From assembly GCF_001522545.3 (NCBI RefSeq), contig NC_031768.1, forward strand, positions 1,885,109 through 1,949,108: a stretch of DNA of 64,000 nt, given 5' to 3'. Shown in pieces: positions 22,336 to 33,780 of this stretch. Numbering within the stretch: the stretch's first letter is position 1; every line of letters starts with the position of its first letter. The notes below the pieces were generated by a model, which saw only the letters and a list, made by a program, of their open reading frames with translations, searched no databases and was not told the origin of the DNA. Position numbers and translations under genes: made by a program. The DNA is from Parus major (taxonomy: Eukaryota; Chordata; Aves; Passeriformes; Paridae).

Positions 22336-22899
22336 AAGGCCGTTAAGTCCTCTCTGGGAAATCTGTGCCAGTGCTAAATGGTACCAGAATATTTGGCAAT
22401 GATTTGGGCAATATACCCTCCGTGCGTGCCCAGAAAGTTGTTCCTAAATTGTTCCCTCTTCTTGTTCTACCTTTAATCTGCATTACCTGACTAAAAAGAA
22501 GGGAACAACCCCATGATATCCCATTTTCCTTCCCATTAAATAAAACCCCTATAAACCCTGAGAATTAGAAACTTTCCCTCTCTCCTCTTGTTACTTCATG
22601 CTCAGTGCTCTGTGTAGGTGAGTGGTGTCTTTTCTTCTGAGTTACTCCCAGCAATCACCACAAACTTTTCCCAACAGCAAAGCTGAATTCCCAACAGAAT
22701 TTCCTTGGAAAAGCCCTCCAGCAAAACCCAGGACACTTTGTATAAAGTTTTTACCTCACGCCAAGCCCAGGCAGCCGCCTGAGGAACCAGATTTGCCGCG
22801 TAGGAGAAGTGTCAGTGCTGAGCACACAACTCCTGGCTCCCAGCAGCTCCTCCAGGCTGGAAAAGCTGGATTTGGGAACCCTTTCCATGGATTCCACCT
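22336..22899. other. Unique noncoding stretch
   Basis: Includes aaataaaacccctataaacc and ttgttacttcatgctcagtg, which gave a passing impression of an LTR, but no TG...CA ends or second copy were found. Left unassigned. Confidence 0.35.
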
Positions 22900-23235
22900 G
22901 CAATCAGCCCCATGCAAACCCCCCCAGGCTGTGGTCAGCGGCCGCGCGCAGACTTTGTCATTTTGCTTACTGACCACACGCTGCCATCGATCAATCCCAA
23001 ATTGGATTATTGTTAGCTTTAAAAGCGCCTCAACAGCAGAAAGTGGCGGGGGAGGCTGGCAAAGCAGAGATGGATCGCGGAATAAACAGGCCCAGTGACA
23101 GGATTTCAGCCGGAATTGATCACTGTCAGCGAGTTAGTGGTCAGCTGTCTGACCTTTGGGGCCCAAAGCAAACATCAGAATAATGTTTAGACAAACACAT
23201 TTGATTTTGGAGGTAATGGGTATGTCAACTAAATG
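22900..23235. other. Candidate conserved noncoding segment with NotI site
   Basis: Contains gcggccgcgcgcag (NotI site 22938-22945, locally dense CpG), then ccatcgatcaatcccaaatt, ggattattgttagctttaaa, ggaattgatcactgtcagcg and gaggtaatgggtatgtc. High complexity, retained CpGs and homeodomain-like words make it one of the best conserved-element candidates here. Not tested by alignment. Confidence 0.35.
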
Positions 23236-23607
23236 ACAAACCTTAGAAAGGTCAAAGGGAGAGCCATTTTTCAGGCTTTTTTTCAGGCATTAATCGTTGG
23301 TTTGGGGAGCGGTGTCTTTTGGGGCTGGACGGAGGGAGAAGTTCACTTTGTGTGTTTTTTTGTCTTCACAGGCACCAAAAATTCAGGCACAGAGAGCATT
23401 CCCATCAAAGCCAGGCTGTCCCTGACCCCTGCTGCCCCTAGAACCATCCCAAAAAGCAGTGGAGTCAGGATTTGGGGCTCTGGAGGAATTTTAGCAGAGT
23501 TTATCCCCATCACAGGTCCCTGTAGGAGCTGAAGGAAGCTGCTCTGAGCACCTGGATGAAATCCAACTTCTCCACAGCCTGTGGCACATCCTGGCCTGGC
23601 ACCACTC
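23236..23607. other. Unique noncoding stretch
   Basis: No repeat or gene recognised. Confidence 0.35.
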
Positions 23608-23830
23608 ATCCCAGAATCCCAGAGCTGGGGAATTAAGGTGGGAAGAGCCCTTCAGGATCATCCAGTCCCACCAGCAGCACCATCATCATCACCCCAAGTG
23701 CCACATCCAGACACCTCCTGGACACTTCCAGTGACTCCCTGGGCAGCTCATCCCAATTCCTGACCACTCCTGAGGGATAAAATTTCTTTCCTTGTTAATC
23801 TGAACATCCCCTGGTGCAATTTAAGGCCGT
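23608..23830 (-). mobile_element. CR1 LINE 3' end, antisense
   Basis: Head cccagaatcccagagctggg, then aggatcatccagtcccacca, ccaagtgccacatccagaca, gcagctcatcccaattcctg and catcccctggtgcaattta. Related to the antisense copies at 29438, 55334 and 57035. Confidence 0.88.
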
Positions 23831-23839
23831 AAATGGCCT

Positions 23840-23990
23840 TAAATGTGTTATATTAATATATTTATTAATAGGATAATATTAAAAATTATATTATATTNNN
23901 NNNNNNNNNNNNNNNNNNNNNNNNNNNNNNNNAAAAAAAAAAAAAAATAATAATAATAATATTAATAATAATAATAATAACAACAACAAA
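23840..23990. repeat. AT-rich and (AAT)n simple sequence with 35-N gap
   Basis: AT-rich run to 23897, Ns at 23898-23932, then 15 A residues, AAT repeats and a short CAA run. The gap is within simple sequence. Confidence 0.95.
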
Positions 23991-25129
23991 AAAGCTTTTA
24001 GGTTGACAATTACTGGCTCTGGCTGTTTAAACAGCTTTTTCCTAGATTATTTTCCTGACAAAGTTGAAAGCAGCACGAGATACTCTTGCAGAAAACACCA
24101 GCAGGGTCTTTTTCATGGTGTGCACATCAAAATAGCTTGGGAAACAATGAATTTATTAGTATTATTAATTAATTTCTTCACTCCACCCCCAGTCCCCAAA
24201 AAACAACTGAACAGCAAGGCCATGTTAAGGAAGGAAGACTTTGGAATTGGAAAAAGGAAGCAGCTTCTGCTGGTGTGTAGAAAAAGCAAATAATTCTTGG
24301 GATATTCTAACAATATCCAAATTTACTGTTTATGACCCAGCAGATAATTTATGCCTGGAAATGAGGAATATTTTTCATTTTATATCCTCCAGGCCTTCAA
24401 CTTTAAGTCTCTGTCCTCACTGCTGGAGCTGATAAAACTTCATTACAGAATTGATCAAAAGTCAGGAATTTTGTTTGGCAAGAAAACTTTCATCCAAAAC
24501 AGAAATATCCAGGACAGAAATATTCTTTCCACAGGAAAATTTAAAATGCAGTATTTTTAAAGTTCTCCCAGTTTCCTGATCGTGACGATCTCACCTGTTT
24601 TAAAGCAGCTTTCTGTGAAGGAAACCTATTTTAGATAAATTTTTCTATCAACAGAATTAATTGGAAGGAAAGCATGGAGAATAAAAATTTCCTCCTTATT
24701 GTTCCTACAGTGAAATCTCACAACATTCCTGGGATTTCTTTAAGTTTCAGCACAGGAATATTTTAACAGGGCCAAACCTTTGCTGGGTTTAGCTCAGACT
24801 AAGAGGGAAAGGAGACAAAAATACTTTCAAAGCGGTTTGGTAATAAAATACAAATTTATTTAATCATGGATTTGGAGTCATTGAAAGGCTTGGATTGGAA
24901 TAAAGATAATTTAGACCCAGCCCCATAAATAAAAACCTATATTTACAATCAGGTGTAGGTTCTGCTCCCATTGTAACCCACATCACAAAGTGGTTTTTCT
25001 CCATCAAGGAGAGGAGGGGGGCACAATCCACTGGAACTGAAGTTTTCCAGCTGTTTTTCCAAAGCTCAGTTTCCAGATGCTCCAGACCCTGGAGCAGGAA
25101 TTTTGGATGGACACCAAATTTTGGGTGAT
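23991..25129. other. Unique noncoding stretch
   Basis: AT-rich, no recognised gene or repeat. Confidence 0.4.
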
Positions 25130-25235
25130 TATTTTGGTTGCCCAGAGAGGTTGTGGAAACCCCATCCCTGGAAGTGTCCAAGGCCAGGTTGGACAGGGTT
25201 TGGAGCAAACTGGGACTGCAGAATCCCAGGCTCTG
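25130..25235 (+). mobile_element. CR1 LINE fragment, sense
   Basis: ggttgcccagagaggttgtg, accccatccctggaagtgtc and ggccaggttggacagggttt are CR1 words in sense order. The tail is absent. Confidence 0.85.
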
Positions 25236-25479
25236 GAAATTTTCCCTGGCATCCCTGGGATGCTGGAATATCCTTATCCCAGATTTCCCATCAGCCTTTG
25301 TTGGTAATTAATATCTCTGAGTTACCTGCACGTGCTCATAAATTAAATTAATAAAACAATAAATGAAATAAATTAAATTGTGACAGGTTTAAGTAAGCAG
25401 GGTGTGAAAATTGTCCAGAGGGAGAGGCAGAAACATCAGGGAACTGTTTCCTGTAAGGGACTGAGGACTGGCATGGGAT

Positions 25480-25580
25480 GCAGAGGGAAATTGAGGAGTC
25501 TCCAGCCTTGGGGATACTCAAATCTGGACCTGGCACTGCCTGTGGGTGGCCCTGCTTGAAGATTTGGACCTTTCCATCCT
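25480..25580 (+). mobile_element. Old CR1 fragment, sense
   Basis: gaggagtctccagccttggg followed by gatactcaaatctggacctg and gtggccctgcttgaagattt parallels an older avian CR1 3' subfamily, but it is heavily diverged. Confidence 0.5.
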
Positions 25581-26746
25581 CACACATCCTCCATCATCAG
25601 GACCAAAACCATTTTTGTCCCAAAATCCCTCTGGATGTGGAGCCATCAGCATCACTTTGCCAGTGTTTCAGCTTAAACTTAAACTCTGACTTTCCAAGGC
25701 CAGACTTAACTAATCCTTGTCCCTTACACCAGGCTTTGGGAAGGTCCTTGCAGATCCACAGGCTCTGCATCGATTCTCATGGCTTGTACAGTGGCTGGGG
25801 TGTAGCAAAGTATGGTGTAAAATGAGAGAAAATATTGATTTCCAGAAAGTTAATATTATTAAAAGGCAGTTGTATTCATCTCCTTCTGGAATTTTAGCTG
25901 GGGGTTTTCCTCTTGGAAAAATCAATGGAAGTAATAGTCTTGTTACAGCAGGAGCACTTGTTAGGTGATTTTTTCACTCTGACGCTTTTAAGTTGTGCTA
26001 AGAGCAGGAGAGTTGAAAGGCTATAAAATTATTGACTGGGATTTACTGGACTTGAATGACTGAAGGTTTTATATTCATCACTTTTCATCACTTTATCCAG
26101 CAGAGAAATATTTTCATTAATCAGGATTTTAATTGTGTCTGGGTTCTGTTCATACCACCAGAAAAACCCAAAGTACTTGAGGAAAAATCTCCCCATCCCA
26201 ATCTGCTTCAATGATCAGATTTGTGAAAAGACTCAAAAATACCTCAAACTTACACAAAATAACTTCTGAAAATTCCTGCAACATATGAACAACTGACAAG
26301 CAGATGTTTAATATTTCCCCGTAAAATTTCAGTTTCTCTCCCAGCAGCCGCTCGGATTTTCTCCCATCATTCTTGGGATCAGCTCATTTCACCATCTCAC
26401 CAATGCAGCCCTGACAAGGCCAAATCCAGGTCCAGTTTCAGCTGGAAATCAAATCCCCAAGTTTGGCAAAAATCCACAAAAATTCCCACATTTTTCTCAG
26501 ATGAAGCTCAAAATGACCAATTCCTCGACTCCAACACAGAACCTGCCTTTTTATCCAAAACCACCTTCACCTCACGTTTGCATCCTGGTTTTCCCATTCC
26601 TGGTTTTCAATCAAAACATTTATATAAAAAATAAGTAAAATCTGCGCTGTAAATCAACCAGGAATTTTGCCTGAATTTTTGTAAAAAGAGGGGAAACTGT
26701 GGGTGCTGCCAGTCTGATGAGCCAAGGAGCCACTTGGGGCAGAGGG
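25581..26746. other. Unique noncoding stretch
   Basis: Mixed to AT-rich. No recognisable gene or repeat. Confidence 0.4.
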
Positions 26747-26974
26747 TTCAGACTGAAGGAGGGCAGGCTTGGGTGGGATTTTGGGAAGGAATTCCTGGCT
26801 GGGAAGGTGGGGATGGGCTGGGATGGAATTGCCAGAGCAGCTGGGGCTGCCCCTGGATCCCTGGAAGTGCCCAAGGCCAGGCTGGACATTGGGAGCTCCT
26901 GGGACAGTGGGAGGTGTCAGGGCTGGAACAGGATGATCTTTAAGGTCCCTTCCATCCCAAAGCACTCCATGGTT
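26747..26974 (+). mobile_element. CR1 LINE 3' end, sense
   Basis: From cagactgaaggagggcaggc through ggatggaattgccagagcag and gaagtgcccaaggccaggct to ttaaggtcccttccatccca and a decayed tail. Confidence 0.9.
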
Positions 26975-28019
26975 TGATGTCACCCTTTCCCCAGTGCTCC
27001 TGCACGCTCAGGTGTGGAAACCACCGGCAGAGAGGGCTTGGATTTTTCTCTTTGTCCATCTTTTGATCCCAGGATGTGCAGCCAGAATTCCAAAGCTGTT
27101 GGATTGCTAAAACCACTTGGTTTGAGTCCTCTGTGGTGGAAGGGGGAGCTCACACAAACCCTGGAGGAGCATTCCCAAGGCGTGAATGGCTCCTGAATCC
27201 AAGGAAAGGCTGTCTCCTTGTGGTTTCTCCTGGTCAGTGAAACCACAACCTCCTCCTTTTCTCCTCCATAACCCTCTCAACTCTGCCTGATCCCTCTAAA
27301 TCTGTCAGGGCAATTATCAGCCATCAGCCCTGTGCTATCAACAGGAAACAAGTGCTCCATGTGACAAGAGGAGCACGACAATAACACAATTTGGAGCCAG
27401 ACGAGCCTTGACAACAGCTCAGCTTCCCTGCTTTTGAAAATCCAAGGTGCAAAAGGCAAAATCCCTTCCCTCACAACGATTTCTTGGCCAAATAAATGAT
27501 TTATCTGCATCTATGTGGACCACACACCACCCCTTTGTTTGTAAAATAAGGAGATAATAAACGGCTCCTGAGCTGAATCATCAATAATTAATGGCAAAAA
27601 AAATAAAAAATAAAAAATCTTAAATAACCTTCTTCTTCCTGCAGAGCAAATGTAAGTGTTTCAAGCTGCAGTAATTGCCTACAAATTAACTTGTAGCAAA
27701 AATGAAGAGGGAAATATTCTGCTGCTCCTGTGTCAGGCTGGTTTTTTACAGCCACTTAAGGAGAACATCTCGCAGTGAGCTCGGTGTGTGAGCTCCAGGG
27801 GATCAAAGGGTCCTGTCCTACACCCAGACTGCTTTTCCTGAGGAAATCTTGGCACAGGAGCTGTTGTAACCAGGGCCAGTGTGTGGGAAACTGGGAGAGG
27901 AGTAAAGTGTGTGGCCTTTCCAGCATGGACTGATCTGCAGGGCCAGGGAAGCTGACACGGTGATGCCAGGGAGGAAAGGAATGCCATGGAAAACCCTTGT
28001 TTAATCTCTTATTTCACAG
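26975..28019. other. Unique noncoding stretch
   Basis: No recognised repeat. About 27280-27760 has conserved-element texture (gggcaattatcagccatcag, gcagtaattgcctacaaatt) but no further support. No gene recognised. Confidence 0.35.
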
Positions 28020-28432
28020 GATCATGGAATTCCCCATTCTGGATCCAGGCTGGGAGAGCTGGAGCTGTTTAACCTGGAGGAGAGAAACTCCAGAGAGAGC
28101 TCAGAGCCCCTTGCAGGGCCTGAAGGGGCTCCAGGAGAGCTGGAGAGGGACTGGGGCCAAGGGCTGCAGGGCCAGGAGCCAGGGAATGGCTTCAGAGTAG
28201 GATTTGATGGGATCTTGGGCAGGGATTGTTCCCTGGCAGGGTGGGCAGGGGCTGGGATGGAATTGCCAGAGCAGCTGGGGCTGCCCCTGGATCCCTGGCA
28301 GTGCCCAAGGCCAGGCTGGACATTGGGAGCTCCTGGGACAGTGGCAGGTGGCCCTGCCCATGGTTTGTGTTAGAATGGGATGTGCTTTAATTCCCTTCCA
28401 ACCCAAACCATTCTGGGATTCCGTGAGCAGGG
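28020..28432 (+). mobile_element. CR1 LINE 3' region, sense
   Basis: Starts near gatcatggaattccccattc and contains the 249-base block shared with 9036-9284 and 22032-22280. Ends with ccaacccaaaccattctggg plus attccgtgag. The part from 28208 onward is repeated at 42292. Confidence 0.92.
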
Positions 28433-28734
28433 AACAACTTCCACGTTGGGATTAAGCACCACATTCCATGGATACTTTTGGAAGCCTGCTGGGACCCTGA
28501 GCCAAGGAAAAGGACAATTAGGGACACAACTCACAGGTGAGGTGACACCTCCTCCCACCATCCTGTCCCATCCCAAGGAGCTCCACAAAGGAAGATCAAG
28601 GTCAGGCTGTCCCAACCCTGCTGCCCAGGAGCTCATCCAGGGAGCCCCAGTGGATGGGAACTCACAGCCAGCTGGGCTGGGGTGCTTTTCTTTTTAAAAT
28701 AATACATTAAAAAACAACAACAAAAAAAAAGATT

Positions 28735-29035
28735 TGTGACCTGCTTGTGGGCAGCTTTATTACAACCCTGTGCCTGGGTCTAATAAACCACACCACAAGC
28801 CTCCCTCTACCCTCTCCCCAGTCCTAAATTATTAATTCCTTATGTCCAGTGATCATCAAGAGACGTGGTGGCCTTTGAAAATGAAGATTTAGCAATATTA
28901 ATAACTCCAAATTGCCTAATTTCACCCAGGCCGCTGCTCAGAGCTGCTGGAATATTCTCAACAAAATGTCATTGCATTAAAATATGGTGTTTATCAAGGT
29001 TGGGTTGTTCTGTGGAGATTTATTGAGTTTGACCA
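28735..29035. other. Candidate conserved noncoding segment
   Basis: Repeat-free, with ctaaattattaattccttat, agagacgtggtggcctttga and agcaatattaataactccaa. Its texture suggests a regulatory element. It occurs again at 42819-43119 only because of the larger duplicated block. Confidence 0.25.
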
Positions 29036-29437
29036 AGTTTTCTGAAGGCCAGGGTTTCTGTCCTGAGGGCTGTACCAAAACCTGGACCTTTTCAATATGA
29101 AAAAAGCAATTTTTGAGCCACTTCCAAGTCAGAAAAATGTTCCTGAAGTTTTGTTTTCATTCCAGTGAGGAATAAAAACATTGCTGGAACCTTTATATTT
29201 TCATGACACTGAATTTTTACTCCCTGGCCAGCACCAGCAAAAATTCTCTTGGAGTGAGTTGTTTGTGAATGAAATGTCTTTATTTTGTGGGTATTGATGC
29301 TCTTCCTCCTCAGTGCACTTGCACAGGAATTCCATTTATACCGTTTATGTTTTGATTTTTGTGGACAGCTGATTTCTTGCTGTGGACCAGCTGTGAAAGA
29401 CAGGACAGAAGAGCATTCCCAGGAACCATGAAATCAT
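29036..29437. other. Unique noncoding stretch
   Basis: No repeat or gene recognised. Also part of the duplicated block. Confidence 0.35.
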
Positions 29438-29835
29438 CAGGTTGGGATGAGACCTTCGGGATCACCAGCATCACCCCAAACCCTGTCCCCAAGGGCCACA
29501 TCCAGACTCCTCTGGGACAATTCCAGTGACTCTAAACCTCCCTGGGCAGCTCATCCCAAGGCCTGACCGCTCTTCCAGGGAAATTTTCTTTCCCAATCTC
29601 CACCCTGAGCATCCCCTGGTGCCATTTGAGGCCATTTCCTCTCCTCCTTTCCCTTGGGACACGGCAGCAGAGCCCGACCCCCCCGGCTGTCCCCTCCTGC
29701 CAGGGACTTGTGCAGAGCCACAAGGGCCCCCTGAGCCTCCTTTGCTCCAGGCTCAGCCCCTTTCCCAGCTCCCTCAGCCCCTCCTGGGGCTCCAGACCCT
29801 TCCCAGCTCCGTTCCCTACCCTGGATACACGTCCT
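29438..29835 (-). mobile_element. CR1 LINE 3' region, antisense, ~400 bp
   Basis: Head catcaggttgggatgagacc, then ccaagggccacatccagact, gcagctcatcccaaggcctg, cagggacttgtgcagagcca and a cagctccctcagcccctcct segment. The last ~120 bases are the reverse complement of the body at 13160-13290. Confidence 0.9.
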
Positions 29836-29896
29836 TCATATCCTATACATAAACTGGGTGAGGTACCTGTAAATATATTAGGAAGTTTTTTTATAT

Positions 29897-30071
29897 AGGA
29901 TCACAGAAGCATAGAATTCTGGAATGGTTTGGGTTGGAAAGACCTTGAAGCTCATCCCATCCCAGCCCTGCCATGGCAGGGACACCTCCCACTGTCCCAG
30001 GAGCTCCCAATGTCCAGCCTGGCCTTGGGCACTGCCAGGGATCCAGGGGCAGCCCCAGCTGCTCTGGGCAT
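29897..30071 (-). mobile_element. CR1 LINE 3' end, antisense
   Basis: Classic head: ggatcacagaagcatagaat, then ggaatggtttgggttggaaa, ccatggcagggacacctccc and tgtccagcctggccttgggc. 5' truncated at cagctgctctgggc, the same kind of breakpoint as at 8769. Confidence 0.95.
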
Positions 30072-30759
30072 TTAAAGCTTTTCCCCTCCTTTCTGTTCCC
30101 TATTTCTGTACATCTGATTAATGCTTGGATCTCCCAAAAAGCCACCTGAATGTTTTTCTACCTATGGAATGATCCCTGTGTGAGTCAGGGATTTTTTATT
30201 GCTTTTCCCAAAACCCTGCAGGGGCTGAAATGATACAGAAGAAGCTGGGCAGACTGGGTCATTATCTTCATTTATTTTATCATGAGATGATTTGAGTTAT
30301 TTGAGTTTTTGTGGTTGTGGTCGGGCAGGGATGAACAATGTCCATGCTAATTCAGTTTTTGTGCCTTCTGATCCATCCACATTTTGGACCAGGAGTTTCT
30401 TCCAAAACACTCTGGTTTGGAGGCATTATTGAGTAAGAAAGGACTGTCAGGAGGGGGTTTTTGAGACTCAGGGGTGGGAAGTTTATCTCATATTAAGCCT
30501 TTCATTTACAGAGAACCCAACAGCTCCAGCACCAGTGGGAATTCACTCATTGATTCCCAGGTTTCCTTTTCCACAGCGCTTCCCTTTGCCGGTAACCCCG
30601 TGTCATTTGTGGCTAGAAAATGAAGATACCCCAGTGTGTTATTGTCAGTCCCAGTCCCTGGCCAGGCTGTGACAGCCTGGAGAAGCCAAAGCCTGCCAGA
30701 CTCCTTCTCCAGACTCCCAAAGAAAACCCAGGCGGGCAGCAGGACGACAGGAGGGATTT
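30072..30759. other. Unique noncoding stretch
   Basis: No recognised repeat or gene. Confidence 0.4.
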
Positions 30760-31010
30760 CCATGATGCAAAAATTAGAGCTGATTGATCGGAAGCCACTC
30801 ATAAAATGTCATCTCTCATCGAGGGGGAAGGACCCCGGCAGCAGTGATAAAGCGACGTTGGCCAGCTCTGACAAACGGGCCTGGGAGCTGCCGTATCGAC
30901 GGCCAGGGCCGGTATTGATCCAGCTGCCAGCTTTATCATATTACACAATTACGAGATTGGATTTGCATTTTTAATTCTTTTAGGAGGAATTGGCCCCGAG
31001 GCAATTACAA
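30760..31010. other. Candidate conserved noncoding segment
   Basis: High-complexity sequence with retained CpGs (aaagcgacgttggccag, gccgtatcgacggccagg) next to AT motifs (attacacaattacgagatt, gatttgcatttttaattc; atttgcat is octamer-like). This combination is a strong hint of a regulatory element, but it is an inference from texture. Confidence 0.35.
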
Positions 31011-31270
31011 GAGGGAAATGCTGGGATGGAGCCTGCTGGTCCGGCCTCGGAGAGTCAGGAGCTTTTAGGGAGAAGCAGCCACTGTCAAAGGGAAGTTCTG
31101 CTCAGCAGAGCTGTGACAAGGGAACAATGGGAACACAAAAGTAATAAAGCTTTAAAGGATTTGTTCCAAACAGTCTGGTCTCAAGGGACAAAAAGGCAAA
31201 ACCAGCTCACCATTACAGCTGGGCTAAAAAAGATGAGATCCATGGGCTCTTGGTTTTGTATGGATCACAA

Positions 31271-31386
31271 TTGCATGGACGTGAGGCCTTCAGAGTTTGG
31301 ACAGCACAAAAGGAAAAAAAATACAAAATACTTTAACTCCAGGCCTCACCTGTTTGTAGAAGCCATGGACATGAGGCCTGAAGAGT
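31271..31386. repeat. 90-bp tandem repeat, left part
   Basis: One full 90-base unit (31296-31385, from tttggacagcacaaaagg to a gaggcctgaagag end) preceded by a diverged partial unit (gcatggacgtgaggccttca). Inside the unit caggcctca (31340-31348) and tgaggcctg (31372-31380) form a perfect 9-bp stem with a 23-base loop. Confidence 0.9.
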
Positions 31387-31651
31387 NNNNNNNNNNNNNN
31401 NNNNNNNNNNNNNNNNNNNNNNNNNNNNNNNNNNNNNNNNNNNNNNNNNNNNNNNNNNNNNNNNNNNNNNNNNNNNNNNNNNNNNNNNNNNNNNNNNNNN
31501 NNNNNNNNNNNNNNNNNNNNNNNNNNNNNNNNNNNNNNNNNNNNNNNNNNNNNNNNNNNNNNNNNNNNNNNNNNNNNNNNNNNNNNNNNNNNNNNNNNNN
31601 NNNNNNNNNNNNNNNNNNNNNNNNNNNNNNNNNNNNNNNNNNNNNNNNNNN
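31387..31651. other. Assembly gap, 265 Ns, inside the 90-bp array
   Basis: The same 90-bp unit is present on both sides. In-register closure would need a gap of 215 or 305 bases, or further multiples of 90, so the stated length is only an estimate. Confidence 0.97.
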
Positions 31652-31778
31652 TTTAACTCCAGGCCTCACCTGTTTGTAGAAGCCATGGACATGAGGCCTG
31701 AAGAGTTTGGACAGCACAAAAGGAAAAAAAATACAAAATATTATAACTCCAGGCCTCACCTGTTTGTAGAAACCACCC
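31652..31778. repeat. 90-bp tandem repeat, right part
   Basis: Resumes in mid-unit (tttaactccaggcctcacct), starts a new unit at 31706, and ends when the unit diverges at gtagaaaccacccaatatgg. It carries the same inverted 9-mers, although the last copy loses the right arm. Confidence 0.9.
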
Positions 31779-33514
31779 AATATGGGACTAACCATGTCAG
31801 GCTTTTGCAGGGAAAGGGTGAGTTGGACAAAATCTCTTCCCCTCACTGACATGCCCTGTTGTAGGATTGCTTTTCCTGGGGTTCTGTCCTCAAAGGAAAT
31901 CCCTTGAGGAGAATCCACCCTCTCTTGGATCATTCAGGTCGTTTGAAATGGGTATGGGGCTCTTGCTGCCTCTGCTGCAGTGTCAGTGCAATAAAAACTG
32001 ATTTATTCTCCATTTTTAATTTGATAAAAATAAGGGGTTTGTGGTGTTTTGAGGCCTGTGGATGAAATGTCCCGAGCAGGTTTTTGACAACAGAGCTCCT
32101 TTTGGGAATAACTGATTTTTTGAGGAAAGTTTTGGGCTTTTTCAGATTCAGCAACGTTGTATGAAATGATTCCTCCCTTCCCCAGTCCCAGCTTTTCTGC
32201 CCCCAGTGAGCTCTTCCTTGACTTCCTTGATTTCCTTGGGTTTAGTAACAGCAACCTCTGGATCTGGAGCTGCTGGAGATGATTTGCATTCATGGACCAT
32301 TTCCCATTTTTTCTCCAAACAAGAAAAAAAACACGAGAACATTTGAATCATCATCGAATCACAGAAGATCAGAGAATCTTAATGAAGAGATGACTGTAAT
32401 TACCCATTAATTCCTATCAGTTTCCATACCAAGCCATTCCCTGTTTCTGTGACATGAATTAACATCATCTAAGTGGGATGAGCAAGAAAGAGAAATCCAG
32501 CCATCCTTCTCTCTGGGAGCACAAAAAAATTGTGAGCAAAGAGCCTGAGACAGGCAGGAAAGGAAGGAAAAAACAGACAGGAATTCAGGAAGCACAGGGA
32601 TGAAGACAGAGCTATTAAAAATCCAAGTTTAGCTAAATTTTGTGAAGGAAAGGAGAACCACAGAATTTTCTTCAGTTACTTAAATAAAAGAAGAGTGCAG
32701 GGTGATGAGGAGAAAATCTGGACCGATTCAAAAGCTGAGGAGGGATTAAGGATTTAATGTAATGCAGATTAGCTAAAAAAAAATTAAAATACTAAAAACA
32801 TTAAAAATAATAATTTCCCCCACATTTACTAAGGGTCAGTTAATGCAGAGAAGTGGAAAATGAAGGATAGCCAGTGAAAAGGAAAAGAAATGGTCACTCT
32901 TTGAGATGAGAACAAGACACAAAAGTCCTCAGATCCTCCAGCAGGAGACTTTGCAAGGTCCAGCCCTGAATTCCAGAGGAAAGAATGGGAATTGCAGACA
33001 GTTGGACATGGTTAGGAAGGATTTTTGATAAATTTGTCAAATCAGGGATTAGAGCAAATCCTCAGAGAATTACAAATGCATCACTTAAAGAATTCCTCCC
33101 CTTCTGACTCAGGTATCTCTGTGCTCATTAGCCTGATTTAATCATATGCAGAGCTTTTAGACAAACTTTGAAAGAAAGAATAATTAAAGTCTTGAAAGAA
33201 AATTGTAAATGTTATTACATCAACATGGCATTGGAAAAGAGAATCATTCCAGGCTGATCTAAAACCTCACACATGATGTGCTGACTGATTTATTCCATTT
33301 TAAGTCAGTGGATCTATTCATGTTTCAGTAAAACATTTGCTTTAGGTGCTCTAGGAGAAGTTATTAGGTAACAAAACCAGATAAGGATAATAAAAGAGCC
33401 ATGAGAATTTAATTAAAGAGTGGTGATAATGAACCTGGATGGAAGAAGAATGTTTGGGTTGCTGAGAGGTTACAAGGAAATTGCTAAGATGAATTTTAGT
33501 GAACTGGATAAAAA
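31779..33514. other. Unique noncoding stretch
   Basis: About 1.7 kb with no recognised repeat or gene. Open frames up to 96 codons lack support. Confidence 0.4.
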
Positions 33515-33780
33515 TGGAAATTAGTAAAAATAAAATAAAATAGAATAAAAAATGAAATAAAATTAAATTAAATTAAATTAAATTAAATTAAATTAAATTA
33601 AATTAAATTTAAAAATGAAATAAAAAATAAAATAAAATAAAATAAAATAAAATAAAATAAAATAAAATAAAATATAAAATAGAATAGAATAGACTAGACT
33701 AGAATAGAATAGAATAGAATAGAATAATTAAAATAAAATAATTTAAAAAAATAAAATAAAATAGAAAAAAAATCTAGAAA
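33515..33780. repeat. Compound pentanucleotide microsatellite
   Basis: Ordered blocks of (AAATT)n, then (AAAAT)n, then (AGAAT)n with short AAAAT flanks. Each block differs from the next by one base per unit. Confidence 0.97.

Larger units (their letters stand above)
28208..30146 (+). repeat. 1,939-bp segment present twice (first, probably genuine, copy)
   Basis: Every line compared by eye matches 42292-44230 at a constant offset of 14,084 bases, with no indel or substitution noticed. Here the segment is embedded naturally: the CR1 continues upstream to 28020, and unique sequence continues past 30146 without a break. Confidence 0.93.

Noticed and set aside
22370..22640. Possible LTR (aaataaaacccctataaacc and following sequence)
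   Set aside because: No TG...CA boundaries, no target-site duplication and no second copy in the window.
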